Position numbers and translations under genes: made by a program. Positions 12,124 to 22,469 of a stretch of DNA of 64,000 nucleotides are shown here, one piece after another. The stretch lies in NCBI GenBank assembly GCA_030549495.1, contig JAUIRK010000463.1:557001-621000 (forward strand). Reading direction: 5' to 3'. Numbering within the stretch: the first letter of the stretch is position 1; each line of letters opens with the position of its first letter. Under the pieces are notes generated by a model, which was not told where the DNA came from, did not search any database, and saw only the letters and a list, made by a program, of their open reading frames with translations. This DNA comes from Nectonema munidae (Eukaryota; Nematomorpha; Nectonematoida; Nectonematidae).

Positions 12124-13808
12124 ATGAGTAAAATGGAAATGATTTCTAAAAAAATTACACGCGAAACTTCATCTGAAGATTTGATAAAATGTTTGAAAGA
12201 AGTTTTTTCCGAAGAAATTTTGACAACTATTTCAAGTAATGTATTTTTATCACTATTTTTATTTTTTCTTTAATTTGAAAATTTAAGGAAATGAAGTAGA
12301 TGAAATGATTTTTTTTTATCTAAGTGAGCCAGATATGCGTAGAATAACGGAAGATAAAATCGGTCCTTTTAGGAAGCTTGAACTTTTAGTTTCTTTAGTA
12401 AGGAAACACTCTTTCAACAATGAAGACTCGATAAATTCTTTGAGAGATGATATGGAAGCTGGTTCTAGTAAAAGGTTATGTGAAAAATCAGACTTGCCGA
12501 AGTTTTCTAATTTTGTTGAAAGCTTTTTGAAAAAAGGAGAAATTTTAAAAATATTTGATAAGATGATAGAAGAAACAGCATTTCATATTTTGTCACTCGA
12601 TGAATTTTGTACCAAAGATGACTATTATTTATTCGGACAAAAAATGTTTAAAAAGTATCCATGTATAAAGTTCCCTCACGGAAAAAATCCATGGGTAAAT
12701 TTGATTATTTTTTCATTTTATATTTTAATTATTTTTTTAATAAGACTTTTTTTACCACGAAGTTATCACAAAAGGTACGAAACCTTAGATGGAGAATGAA
12801 AAATTCTAATAGAAGACGATGTTCTCTTGTCAAAAAAACAACAAGGTCTTTGTTGAATCTTGAATTTTTAGGTAAACAGTTAAATATTAAATATATATTA
12901 TAATGAAAATATATTAATGTTAATAATATATGATAATTTTTTTTGATTTAGAAGAAAGTGAAAACGAATACGAATCTACAATCAACGAATCAAAGCAAAT
13001 ATTAAAATCCTATCTTGAATTTGAAAATAACGAAAGAGAGCGTCTTTGTTTTGCTTTAAAAATTACATTTCGCGAAAGACGGAAAGCGATTCAGGAGATG
13101 CCAGAGGGAAACGTACAAACAATAATAAATAAGTTTATATATTTAAAGAGCCTAAAAATGTACATTTTCGTATTTTTCATAAAACTAAATCTATTTTTTT
13201 TCTATTTAGATCGTAGCAGAATTTTTTTTAATTAAAAATGAATTGAACGAGATAATGATTGAAGAAAACTGGAAAACTTATTTCTTAAATTACAAAAATG
13301 CTGGAAAGTAAGTTAAAACAGCTGGAACTTTATATATTTATATGTTTTTTAGGATGAACTAGATGAAAAATTGTCCGAGTATCAAATAATTAAATATTTG
13401 AACACGAAAATCAAACTAAAAAACATACAGAATCAAGCTGTTCTATTTAAAGAAATAACAGTACGTTTAATACTCATTTTCATTTAAGTAAAAAAAATTT
13501 ATTGATTATTTTAGGAAATAAGTGAAAATGAGACATGCATCAACTCTGCACCAAAACTTCTTATTTTAAAAGATGAAAATGAAAATTTGGATATAAAAAT
13601 CTGCGCAAATCAAATTTTATTTTATGTTGGAAGTAGTATCACAGCCGCATTAACCTGTCTTCTGCAAGTCTACTTTGTTTTTGATTTACAATATCCAAAG
13701 CATTTTCAAATACTTGGGCTATTGCAAAATGAAATTATGAAAGACCAAAGTGCCTTTTACAAAGGAACAAATCTTATAAAATTTGAAAAATCTTTTAACA
13801 ATTTATAA
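12124..13808 (+). CDS. Second CACTA gene: spliced SAM-domain protein
   Basis: Seven exons can be drawn with short introns: 12124-12235, 12288-12694, 12763-12871, 12952 to about 13180, 13210-13307, 13353-13460 and 13515-13808 (stop). Junctions 1-2, 2-3, 3-4 and 6-7 keep phase with GT/AG borders. The 4-5 donor is uncertain, and 5-6 is off by one base, so there is either slight damage or an unusual junction. The N-terminus reads as a sterile alpha motif domain, with SEPDMRRITEDKIGPFRKLE typical of its last helices. The middle has YPCIKF, LSQKVRNLRWRM and RRKAIQEMPEG. The end has ITAALTCLLQVYFVFDLQYP. The order resembles SAMD3-like proteins. The role is unknown. The position inside the terminal repeats makes it part of the element. 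Confidence 0.65.
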
Positions 13809-13899
13809 TTTTTTTAATAATAAATTTTTCAGTAATCTTTTTTTTATTATTTTTTTAGTTTTATTTTTTTAAGAACTAGACGAGAATGGAATTAAAAAT

Positions 13900-14089
13900 A
13901 TATATTGAATGTAGAAATTGATAGTAAAATTAATATGGAAGAACGTTTAAATTTTGATTTAACGTTTAGATTTTAAACATGATATCTTAAAATATAAAGC
14001 GTTTAAAATCTAAACGTCTTTTCTAATATTTTAACGCGTTTTATTATAACGCGTTGAAGTTTTGGGACAGTTTTGGTGTTTAGAAATGT
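13900..14089. repeat. Subterminal palindromic repeats of the CACTA element
   Basis: At least three variants of gtttagattttaaac occur in both orientations (about 13945-14020), plus two more next to the right end (14075-14105). They match the terminal repeat core gtttagaat. Clusters of short repeats inside both ends are usual for CACTA elements and serve as transposase binding sites. Binding here is inferred. Confidence 0.5.
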
Positions 14090-14119
14090 GTTTAGATTCT
14101 AAACGTTGTTTTTACAGTG
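14090..14119 (-). repeat. Right terminal inverted repeat of the CACTA element
   Basis: Read on the minus strand it starts CACTGTAAAAACAACGTTTA and is followed by TA, as on the left side. Confidence 0.8.
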
Positions 14120-14399
14120 TATGTTTTGTAGGCCTTTAGTGTGGTCTGTATCAAAAAGTAGCCCTTTTTGAAAAAACTTTTGTTGTTTTTAAAATTGATA
14201 AATTAATCGAAAAATTTTAAAAGTATAAAAAGAGATGTAATAAAGAATATGAAAAAAAATCTTATATCTGTTTTTGACATAACTAAAAAAGCTGTTTATG
14301 GCTTTGTAAAAAAGACAAAGATTTTTATCTTCAGCAAATTAATTCTAAAGGGCAAATTGAATATACAATAAAAAAAAGTTAAGCCTTTTAAATGAATAA

Positions 14400-15340
14400 A
14401 AAATGTTTCCTCGTCATCAAAAATTCAAGCTCAAAGTTTTGATATTTTAGAAGAAGAAGAAGGATCAGATAAAGATTCGAAGTATGAGGGAAATTTTGTT
14501 TCTCCAAAAAAATATCAAAAAACTAAAACTGATGCCAAAGTGTGTTCAGAAGTAGGTTTATTGACTAGAAAAAAAGCAACCGTTTTGAAGAGCTTATCTG
14601 ATCAAGGATGGAACGTTTCATACCCCATCTCAACAAAAAACAAGTTCTTCTATTTTATAAATAATGAAAACTTTTGTTTGCATTTTGATGGAAAGAAAAT
14701 TAATAACTAGGAATACCAAGTTGTTTGTTTGAATAATTCACAAAGGACTCTTTACCTTGGCGTCATTACTTGTAAAACCACAAAACATATTTGCCGCTTT
14801 GCAAGATCTTCTTGAAGAATATAACGCTTAGAAGGGTATTAATATGAGTATTTCTGATACTACTGCAGTAAATACGAGTAGAAAAAATGGTGTGATTGCT
14901 AAACTTTTGATCAATTTGAAAAAAACTTAAAAAATCTCAATACATCGCCTGCCGGCATCATATTCTCGATTAAGTTTTAGGACACATTCTTGATTTTTTA
15001 TATAAACAAAAATCTCAATCACCTAATCTTCATTACAGTTTTGTTAACTATGTTTTAGAAGGTTATGAAGAATTACAAAAAATTACTTGGGAGAAAAGTA
15101 TTTTCCAATAAAAGAAAATTTATGTTGGAGAGATGACTTCAAATTTCTTTTGAAGCTTACAAATTTTATAATAAAGAAAACATAATGCCTGCAATAAAAT
15201 GGAAAAAACTACCATGCATTCCCTAGATGGAATTCCAGGGCAATAAAAGTTTACGAATAACTTTAGTAAAATGGTGGAAGAACTTTACAATAGATGTAAA
15301 AGCAGCAAATATTTATCTGATAAGTTTATAAATTGTAATA
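14400..15340 (+). pseudogene. Broken gene of a widespread repetitive family, function unknown
   Basis: Plus-strand translations give GLLTRKKATVLKSLSDQGWN, then FCLHFDGKKI, EYQVVCLNNSQRTLYLGVI, a segment resembling DTTAVNTSRKNGVIAKL, and a later segment resembling MEELYNRCKSSKYLSDKFIN. I recognise this order (HFDGK, EYQVVVL, DTT.VNTG.KNGV) from a multi-copy invertebrate family that behaves like a transposon gene but has no settled name. The frame is broken in several places. No terminal repeats were found around it, and it lies 280 bp past the CACTA element. The family assignment comes from memory of the motif order, so it is moderate. Confidence 0.5.
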
Positions 15341-15349
15341 AAATAACTT

Positions 15350-17158
15350 AATATTATTTATATTTTAAATAAATATCTTCTATGAGCTTAACTGATTTTT
15401 CAACTTTTGATTCAAGATGCGAATAAGTTTTTTTCAGATTGAACTCAATAAAAATGATTTTATCAAATAAAAAGGAAAAGTTCATCATTTTTCAGTACAG
15501 GTTTTAATGTTACAGTATGTCATAACCCTGTATTATATATGCTATTCCATGAGTTAAAACACTTTTTTCTTCCTAAAACCTACTAAGTGCAAAAAATGAT
15601 TATAATTATCAAAGAAAAATGAGTGACTAAAAGAATAAAGCAAGATTTTTCTTGGATGAATTAATACGCAAAAATGGGAATACTATTAAATATTTTTTAC
15701 ATACATTTTTTCAATACCTGTATAAAAATCAGATCAAAGTGTATTTAGTGTTTAATTTCCAATATTTTGTAGATTGATCATTTACATCCTCTAACATTGA
15801 AGAAATCCTAATATGAGCTTTGCCTGGTTTTTTCTTTAAGTATATCTGTGAAAATGGCATAAATCTTATTCGTAACTAATAAAATTTGTGAAGTCACCGT
15901 TCACTAATCAAAAAAGAGCTTTACTAATCTAATTAGTAAGTGAAACTAATTTTTCCTCTCAGTGCTATATAAGATATAAAAAATGAAGAATTTGATAGAA
16001 AATTTGGTAATTAAAAATTCCATCCCCACGACTCCTCTTCGAAAATGGTTACCAATGTGCACCCCTGTCCCAGGCATGTAATTTATTATAGGCCAAAATT
16101 CCACCTAACTTAAAGACAAAATATATTTTGGATAAATTAAATAAGCAAAAAACTTTTTTGAATGTATACAAATCATTAATGTAAAGGCACTACCCCAAAG
16201 ATAATAATCTAAATAATTATATAGTTGGTTAGTTTAGTTAATTAGTAAGTAATTTAGTACCTTTATAATATATCAATAAAATATGCTAGTATTTATTGAT
16301 ACAACCATTATTGAGTATTTACGATTCCACTTAGACTTAGTATAGTGCAGGGCAAGCAAAATTGTTCTTTTCGCACGTTCAAAAACTTTAGACCAAAGAT
16401 TGATGAAGAGCTAAATAAAATGCTTGCCTTACCATTACAATGCCGAGAAAAGAAGTGTCGTCATATATCTGAAAGAATGAAGAAAAGGGGGTTTGTTTTA
16501 TGTGAAGGAATCGATTGAATAATTTTCCTTTGTATTTTTTACCCAGAGCTAAATTCCCCCATCTCCCTTATAAAAAGACACTATCTTATCTCTTGAACGA
16601 ACTTCATGTCTATGTGTTTACATATTTGCATATACTCTTCCAGGGGCCACCTATCTCTTACAGGGTTTGCTAGCTAGACAATACCCTCTTTATCTATTAA
16701 ACTCATTATCATCCATAAATCTATTGTGATATATGTGTGGCTATATTTTGTAAAAGGTGTTTCATTTAAGGAGTATCGATTTTTTAATTGCCCTTTTGTT
16801 CATTCTCATTCTGAAATAAAACAACATCTTTATTGGCTAACATCTTGAATTGCTCAACAATTGGACTGAAGGTCGAAGTGAAAAATAGAAAAAAAGTTGT
16901 ATCTGTAGGCGTAAATTTTGACTAAGAAAATTTTGATATACTTATATAGATAGTTGATTAGTTTTTGGCGCCTGGAACTCCCTTTAAATATTTGAATGTG
17001 TACGCTTTCTTATAGTCCAAGCCACATTAACCCTTTCATGCACCAAAATAAAAAACACCTGCTTAAGTGATATAAAAACTTATTGAAGAAGAAAGCAGAC
17101 AACTCTTTTTAGAAAATCAATGCCTGAAAGGCTTCTATTTCACATACGAACTCTTGTT
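15350..17158. other. Intergenic AT-rich DNA, one small open stretch
   Basis: No recognisable gene apart from the candidate at 16346-16518. An ACTAA-rich tract occurs near 16215-16265. Confidence 0.4.
16346..16518 (+). CDS. Possible small terminal exon, unrecognised
   Basis: An open frame of about 57 codons follows an AG acceptor (ACTTAGTATAG) and ends at TGA 16516-16518. It is more GC-rich than its surroundings and encodes a Lys/Arg/Cys-rich peptide with LPLQCREKKCRHISERMKKR. No upstream exon or start codon could be linked to it, and the peptide matches no family I know. It could be chance. Confidence 0.2.
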
Positions 17159-17162
17159 TCAA

Positions 17163-17298
17163 CCCGTTAACGACCAGAATAATCAGACGATATCTATTAT
17201 AAAGCAGAAGATTTGTATTAAAAAGCATTAATAATGCAGACGATTCACATTTTTGTTAAGTCGACAAATGTCGACTCTGGTCAATAACCGGTTAAATA
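17163..17298. mobile_element. Foldback MITE related to the piggyBac-like family
   Basis: The left end AACCCGTTAACGACCAGAAT mirrors the right end, which on the minus strand starts TTAACCGGTTATTGACCAGA. TTAA-like bases occur at both ends. The interior has repeats of cagacga. No coding capacity. Confidence 0.45.
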
Positions 17299-17504
17299 GA
17301 ATTAAATAGAGATTTCTTAGGTCTTCTACATTACCTTTGGGAACAATGGTACAACATCGGTTAAATTCCATTTCCCTTCAGCCTATAAAAAATATACGCA
17401 TAAGTATTTTACATATAATTTGAGATAAAAGCCTTAGAACAAAAGTTAAATTAATTCAGACTTACATTTAATAAGTTTATTAGTTATGCTAAAAGTTCAG
17501 TAAA

Positions 17505-17599
17505 CTCTCTGAGGACCCTCGGCTTTTTTTCAATGCTATTTTATATACTTAAAGCAGACGATTTCATCGTACAGCAGTGTCACACTGGTCCTCAAAGGA
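17505..17599. mobile_element. piggyBac-like MITE, degenerate copy 2
   Basis: It has the internal signature of the copy at 37816: an end with gaggacc, agcagacga in the middle, and gtgtcacactggtcctcaaa at the right. TAAA and TTAT flank it, as decayed TTAA sites. Confidence 0.5.
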
Positions 17600-19489
17600 T
17601 TATAGAAGTTTCCAATTTTTCTGTAAATTTGTCCCGCAGCGTAATTTATTGTGATTTTTTGTCGATGTTATGTCCCACCAAATTAAGTCCTACCACATAA
17701 AGCCATGGAACTTGAATATTTGTTTTCGCAGGATATATATATATATAAATATGCGATTTCAAGTCCAAATATCCAAAGTCAAACTATAAAAAAAATTATT
17801 GACTTCCACTAATATAAAAACGTATAAAGCAAAGTAATGATATAAAGAATCGTTTGTTATCTTCAAGTTATTCTGTTAGATCCCGATTATTCGGGCTTTT
17901 TTAAACGCGGGCTACTGCACTCAGAAAAGAATTTCGACTCCTGACGTCATTTTCTTTCACTAATTAACTACTAGCTAGTCAGTTATCGTTAAGAATATAG
18001 AGAAAGCAAGATAAATCTCTAAAATATATTTTTTCATATAAAACAAGAATATTATCATAAAATATTCCTAAAAAATGTGTTAAGCTGTCCATTTTAAATA
18101 GAAAATATAAAGTACAGTTTTTGGTTGGCTGTAGATTATTATATAATCGTGTCTTGCTTTATTCAACTCGAATTCATGTATAATGTTTCGAAAGACATCA
18201 TTGCTTGTATTTGACAATATCGAGGGCGCATGTTGCTCGTGGAACGAAATTTGAACTGCCCGATCTAATATTATAACCGAGTTTTACTATCACCCTTACA
18301 ATGCATCTGACAAAAACGGACTCATATTTAGTTTTTCATACATACGACATGCGCCATAGCAAACTTTTTTTCATGTCAGAAGTTATCGTCTAACACACAT
18401 TGGAAAAAAAGATTAAGTTAAAAATGAAACTTTTTTATAAGTCGATTATTTAAATAGCGATTTTTCGATTATTTTGTTTTTTTTTCTGTTGAAATTTAGG
18501 CACAACCCACAAACATTGAAATATATATTTTTGTCTTAATAACTGAAAAAGTTTATATGAAGGTGAGTTTTTTCCAAAGTTATTTGTTTTTAGACTTTAG
18601 AATTTTTTGACGAATACTCTTTACCTTATTCGTTATATCTAAATTAATACAGTAGATATTTTACACATAAGTTGAGATAAAAGCCTTAGAACAAAGGTTA
18701 AATTAATTCATATTTTTTTATTAGCCTTGAAGCAAAACATGATGAAGAAATAGAAATTGTGGAAGAAATTTATGTTAATGTATTCTTTATCGGTTTCTGT
18801 CTTAGTGCTACTAATTCATGCGCCGATGATGCTTATGGAGAAAGTCTTGCAGTTTTTTCGATTATTTTCTCTTAATTTTAAAAAAGTTGTCAAAATTTCT
18901 TTTCAACGCCCACAATGAAAAAGTACGACATTGAAAACGCCTAAAATACACGAAAGAAATTTATGTACACACAATTACAAAATCTTTCATAATGTTACAA
19001 TAATGGGTGTGTTTTTTTTCATATTGAATTTTATTGATTATGTTAATTTTTTCTATTATTATACAATAAATAATTATCCTTTATTATATCTTCTTTCTTT
19101 TACTTTGTAAATTGTATACTTTTTCATTTATTTAGAATTTCTGTTTGTATAAAATAGTATATAAAATGCCTCTTAAATTAAGAACTACCTGTATACGATA
19201 AATGTACTACATAAAAATAGTGACATTTTTACTACTTTTCGATGTATTCCTATATTTTGGTTTGTGTGTACAAGTGCCAGACAGTGCGAATGTTAATTTT
19301 GGCTTCCCTTAAAAGTTCCAATAACACTTCAAGAAATCGACAAATGAACAATACCTGTATAGGTATGCAAAATAAGAATACAAAGTATAGCAAACAATTA
19401 CGCGTTTTTTAATATACTCCATAATATTTATATTCAATTAGCATTTATCGTATATTAATACAAATACATTGTATCGGCCGGAGGAAGAG
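17600..19489. other. AT-rich DNA, nothing recognised
   Basis: I saw no coding, RNA or repeat signal beyond simple AT runs. Confidence 0.4.
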
Positions 19490-19683
19490 CAATGGCGTAG
19501 CCAAAAAATGGAAGTTGGGGGCATGCAAGAAATTTAGGGGGGCAAGCATATTGGAAATAAAATAAGAACTTTAATTAAGTAGTAAAAATATTTGGTATTT
19601 GGGGGGCAGAAAAGGTATTTGGGGGGGGGGGGGCACTGCCCCCTTGCCCCCCTCCCCCCTCTGGCTATGCCCCTGCGCCATTG
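19490..19683. mobile_element. hAT-like MITE with long G and C tracts
   Basis: Starts CAATGGCGTAGCCA and ends in a matching inverted sequence (TGGCTATGCCCCTGCGCCATTG order, 19662-19683). The interior has G runs up to 13 followed by C runs. The ends resemble those of the hAT MITE at 60662. No clear 8 bp duplication remains. Confidence 0.55.
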
Positions 19684-19689
19684 GTGTAG

Positions 19690-20577
19690 TATTTTATTTA
19701 ATTAACGTTGATTCCTTTAGTGTTTTGCTAGTTTGTGAGTGATATTAAAATACAGAATTTCTAGAATTGAATTTCAAAAAGATATTCGTAGGAACAAATT
19801 GATATTAATTTAAATATAATATTTTAGAACTTTTTTTTGTTTTAATACTTCATTTGATAACGCATGTATATTTAAGTTTTAATACTTTTTTTTGTTATTT
19901 TTAAAAAATATTCACACATTTTTACGAAAAAATTAACGAAATGTAACGAAACATTAATTTAAGGTAACAATAACTAAGACGACTTTATTTTTTTAATTTA
20001 AGGATATAGATATGAAAGTACTTTTTTATTGAAACTGAGCATAACTTTAACAAAATTATTTTTAGTAGTAACGATCCCAATTCTAATATATATATAGTAG
20101 TTTAGCAAAACCACGTTTACTTTCTATGTTACAAATACAGTATACGTTATTGTTATAATCTTCGTGTTGTCTCCCTTGATCTTGCTAGACCACTGAAACA
20201 ACTGTACATAAAGTTACATTTGAAGAAAAGTCCTTACCCGGGGCATTCCCAAAATTCGGGCTGAAACCTGAGAGCAACTACCTGGAAAAATTATTTTTTA
20301 ATTGCTTCAAAAATTTCAAGTGTTTTTCAATAAATGTCTTATGAGTGAACTTCTTTTAAAATTTTCTGATTTAAAACATTTCTTAAATGAAAATTCTTTG
20401 TTTTAAAAGTATGCAAAATCCAGGAATAAATATTCAATTCCCCAACTTGAAATTGCATTGCCTACACGAAAATACTCCTTTTCTTATTATAATTTAAAAC
20501 AGCATTTATACCATTTTTCATAAATATATTATTTTAGCTTTGTCATAAATAATTTGTCTACCAACAACATTTCATTA
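19690..20577. other. AT-rich DNA, nothing recognised
   Basis: No reading frame or structured repeat supported. Confidence 0.4.
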
Positions 20578-20851
20578 GAAATTTCGGATCACATGAAGAA
20601 TAAGCAGCCTAAAGATTTTAGATGGCTTATTCTTCATTTCACCATTTAAGGGTGTCTTTTCTTCATAAGAACATTTCGGGATGTTTTTTCTTCATAAAAA
20701 TGTTATGAGATGTTTCTCTTTACAACATAGGAAGACTACATAAATAATAATTACTTTTAATTGATTAAATTTAGTAAGGGCTTTGTCTTGGGGTGAGCTT
20801 TCTTCATATGAACATTTTGGAGTGAGCTTTCTTCATGTGATCCGAAATTTC
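20578..20851. mobile_element. MITE with perfect 23 bp inverted ends
   Basis: Bases 20578-20600 are the exact reverse complement of 20829-20851 (starting GAAATTTCGGATCACATG). The interior carries several degenerate copies of tcttcat followed by aacattt(c/t)gg (20655-20840). There is no reading frame. The perfect ends suggest it is young. The superfamily cannot be set because the flanks show no clear duplication. Confidence 0.65.
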
Positions 20852-20953
20852 AAGCCAATTTTCAGATGTATCATGTTTCTTTGCTACAAAGTCTGTTACA
20901 AGTTACGCACATGCATTTTAGAAAAACAAAAATTATGACTTGGAGAACAATTG

Positions 20954-21431
20954 CATAGTTGCCAAATCTACCGCTTTCCGCGGTAGACTAAAGCTTTTCG
21001 ACTATTTTTTTGGTCTACCTCTTTTGAGATGGTTTCTACCGCTTTTTGAAAATTTTTACAGCTTTTGAATGCTAAAATTTTTATTGGCACACGTTGAGCA
21101 TATGCACCCTGTGCTTAATATTTGTTTTGTTTGTTTTTTTACTTTTTTCATCGATTTATGTTTTTACATAAATAAGACTATTTAAATTATGTAAACCAAT
21201 TTTTACTTCTTGAAGAATGAATGATAATAAAAATAAAACAAAATGTCGCTACGACAACTGTTTTAAAGAAGAATGCATTCAAAAATTTGAATTTATTATT
21301 ACTAAATCCAAATTAGGTTCTTCCCATGCATTTAGTCGTACTTGCAAAAAGCATAAAAAAAATTTAGGGTCCATGGGTCGTTTTCGAAAAAAAGTCTACC
21401 GCTTTGGTCCTCTCTGAGGTTGACAACTATG
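20954..21431. mobile_element. Non-autonomous element with CATAGTTG ends
   Basis: Begins CATAGTTGCCAAATCTACCG and ends TTGACAACTATG, with both ends carrying ctaccgcttt in mirrored context. CAATTG is repeated exactly on both sides (20948-20953 and 21432-21437). The length is 478 bp. It holds a 66-codon open stretch (21217-21417) with CRYDNC and CKKHKK that may be a scrap of a transposase or zinc finger, but it is too short to assign. Confidence 0.55.
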
Positions 21432-21439
21432 CAATTGCT

Positions 21440-22315
21440 ATATCTGACGAGTAAATTTTTGATACACTGCATGATAAACAGGTGATGTAAAACGCAATCC
21501 ATAAAACACCTTGAAAAATTAACAATGGGTAAAATTGAAAAATTGATATCACGTGACTATCATTAAACCGGAAACCATTAATCCCGACATTCTAAAATTA
21601 GGATATAATATTTAAATAAAATAGGTACATCATTAATTAGGAATTATGAAATTATTTTGTGAAAATATTAAAAGACAAAGGAATTAGGATACGCTCTGAT
21701 AAAATTTTAAGTTTATGACGAAAATTGAAGTCCTCATTAAATTTAAATATATACGAAATATATAGAAAAAGAGATATCTCCAAAAAACTCTTTATAAGAA
21801 ACGAATTTTGAAAATTCTTCACTTTCAACGTTTTAATTAACTTTGATTTTCAATTATTTTAACGCTTTTTATCTCATTAAAATTTTTTAATTCTTTCTTT
21901 TTCTTTCAATATAATCATATTTTTCCCATTTTAGTAGATCAAATATTTTATTTTTGTAGATCAAAACTACACAAATACAAATATAGTTAAATTTTGCTCA
22001 ATGAAAATTCGTAAAAATCACTAATACGGCCACAAACCATTCCCAAGCATTCAGAATTGATGATATTCAACAGTAATTGTTTATTCTTGAGCAGATTTTC
22101 CGAACTTTTTTTACTGTCAACACCCCCCTTCCCCCTCCATTTATAAATCTGATGGACTGCCAACTAAACTTAAGATTTGAGTATTTAATCATTCAAACAA
22201 GATATGTTTCTAGAAGGTAAAATGATCATTTAAACAGGCACGAACCAGTACGACTTTGTTCATGAATTATTTTTTTGAATTTAAAAAACAGCGGCATTTA
22301 ATTTGTAATTATTTT
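21440..22315. other. AT-rich DNA, nothing recognised
   Basis: No signal beyond AT-rich sequence. I found no upstream partner here for the candidate exon at 22320. Confidence 0.4.
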
Positions 22316-22319
22316 ACAG

Positions 22320-22469
22320 AACAGCAAGCATCCTTACTTTGGAAAGCGCTTTTTTGATATTCGTGCTTTTAGACGAGTGAGAGGTAACATGATTTTGTGA
22401 TTGATATTGAAGAAGGCATATTAATAAATTTATTTATATTTTATAGATTCCATCCCTCTTAGTTGCTAA
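22320..22469 (+). CDS. Candidate two-exon gene end with a peptide-like GKR site
   Basis: A 64 bp stretch (22320-22383) lies between a good acceptor (TTTTACAG) and a donor (GAGAG then GTAACA). It reads NSKHPYFGKRFFDIRAFRRV plus R. A 63 bp intron leads to a second acceptor (TTTATAG, 22441-22446) and a short in-phase end, DSIPLSC, with a stop at 22467-22469. GKR and RR are the type of site used in processing amidated neuropeptides, but no signal-peptide exon was found. Splice-site quality is the main support. It could be chance. Confidence 0.25.

Larger units (their letters stand above)
9194..14119 (+). mobile_element. CACTA/EnSpm (CMC) transposon with two genes
   Basis: The ends are inverted repeats of about 30 bp with two mismatches (9194-9223 and 14090-14119), starting CACTGTAAAAACAA. 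The element is flanked by TA on both sides, as for CMC-type elements with 2-3 bp duplications. Next to both ends are palindromic copies of gtttagattttaaac (for example 13960-14020), which look like the subterminal repeats that CACTA transposases bind. Inside are a transposase gene (9599-11984) and a second, spliced SAM-domain gene (12124-13808), both on the plus strand. The transposase frame has a few breaks, so this copy is probably inactive. The second gene is almost intact, so decay is recent. Length, about 4.9 kb, fits a full-size element. Confidence 0.85.
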
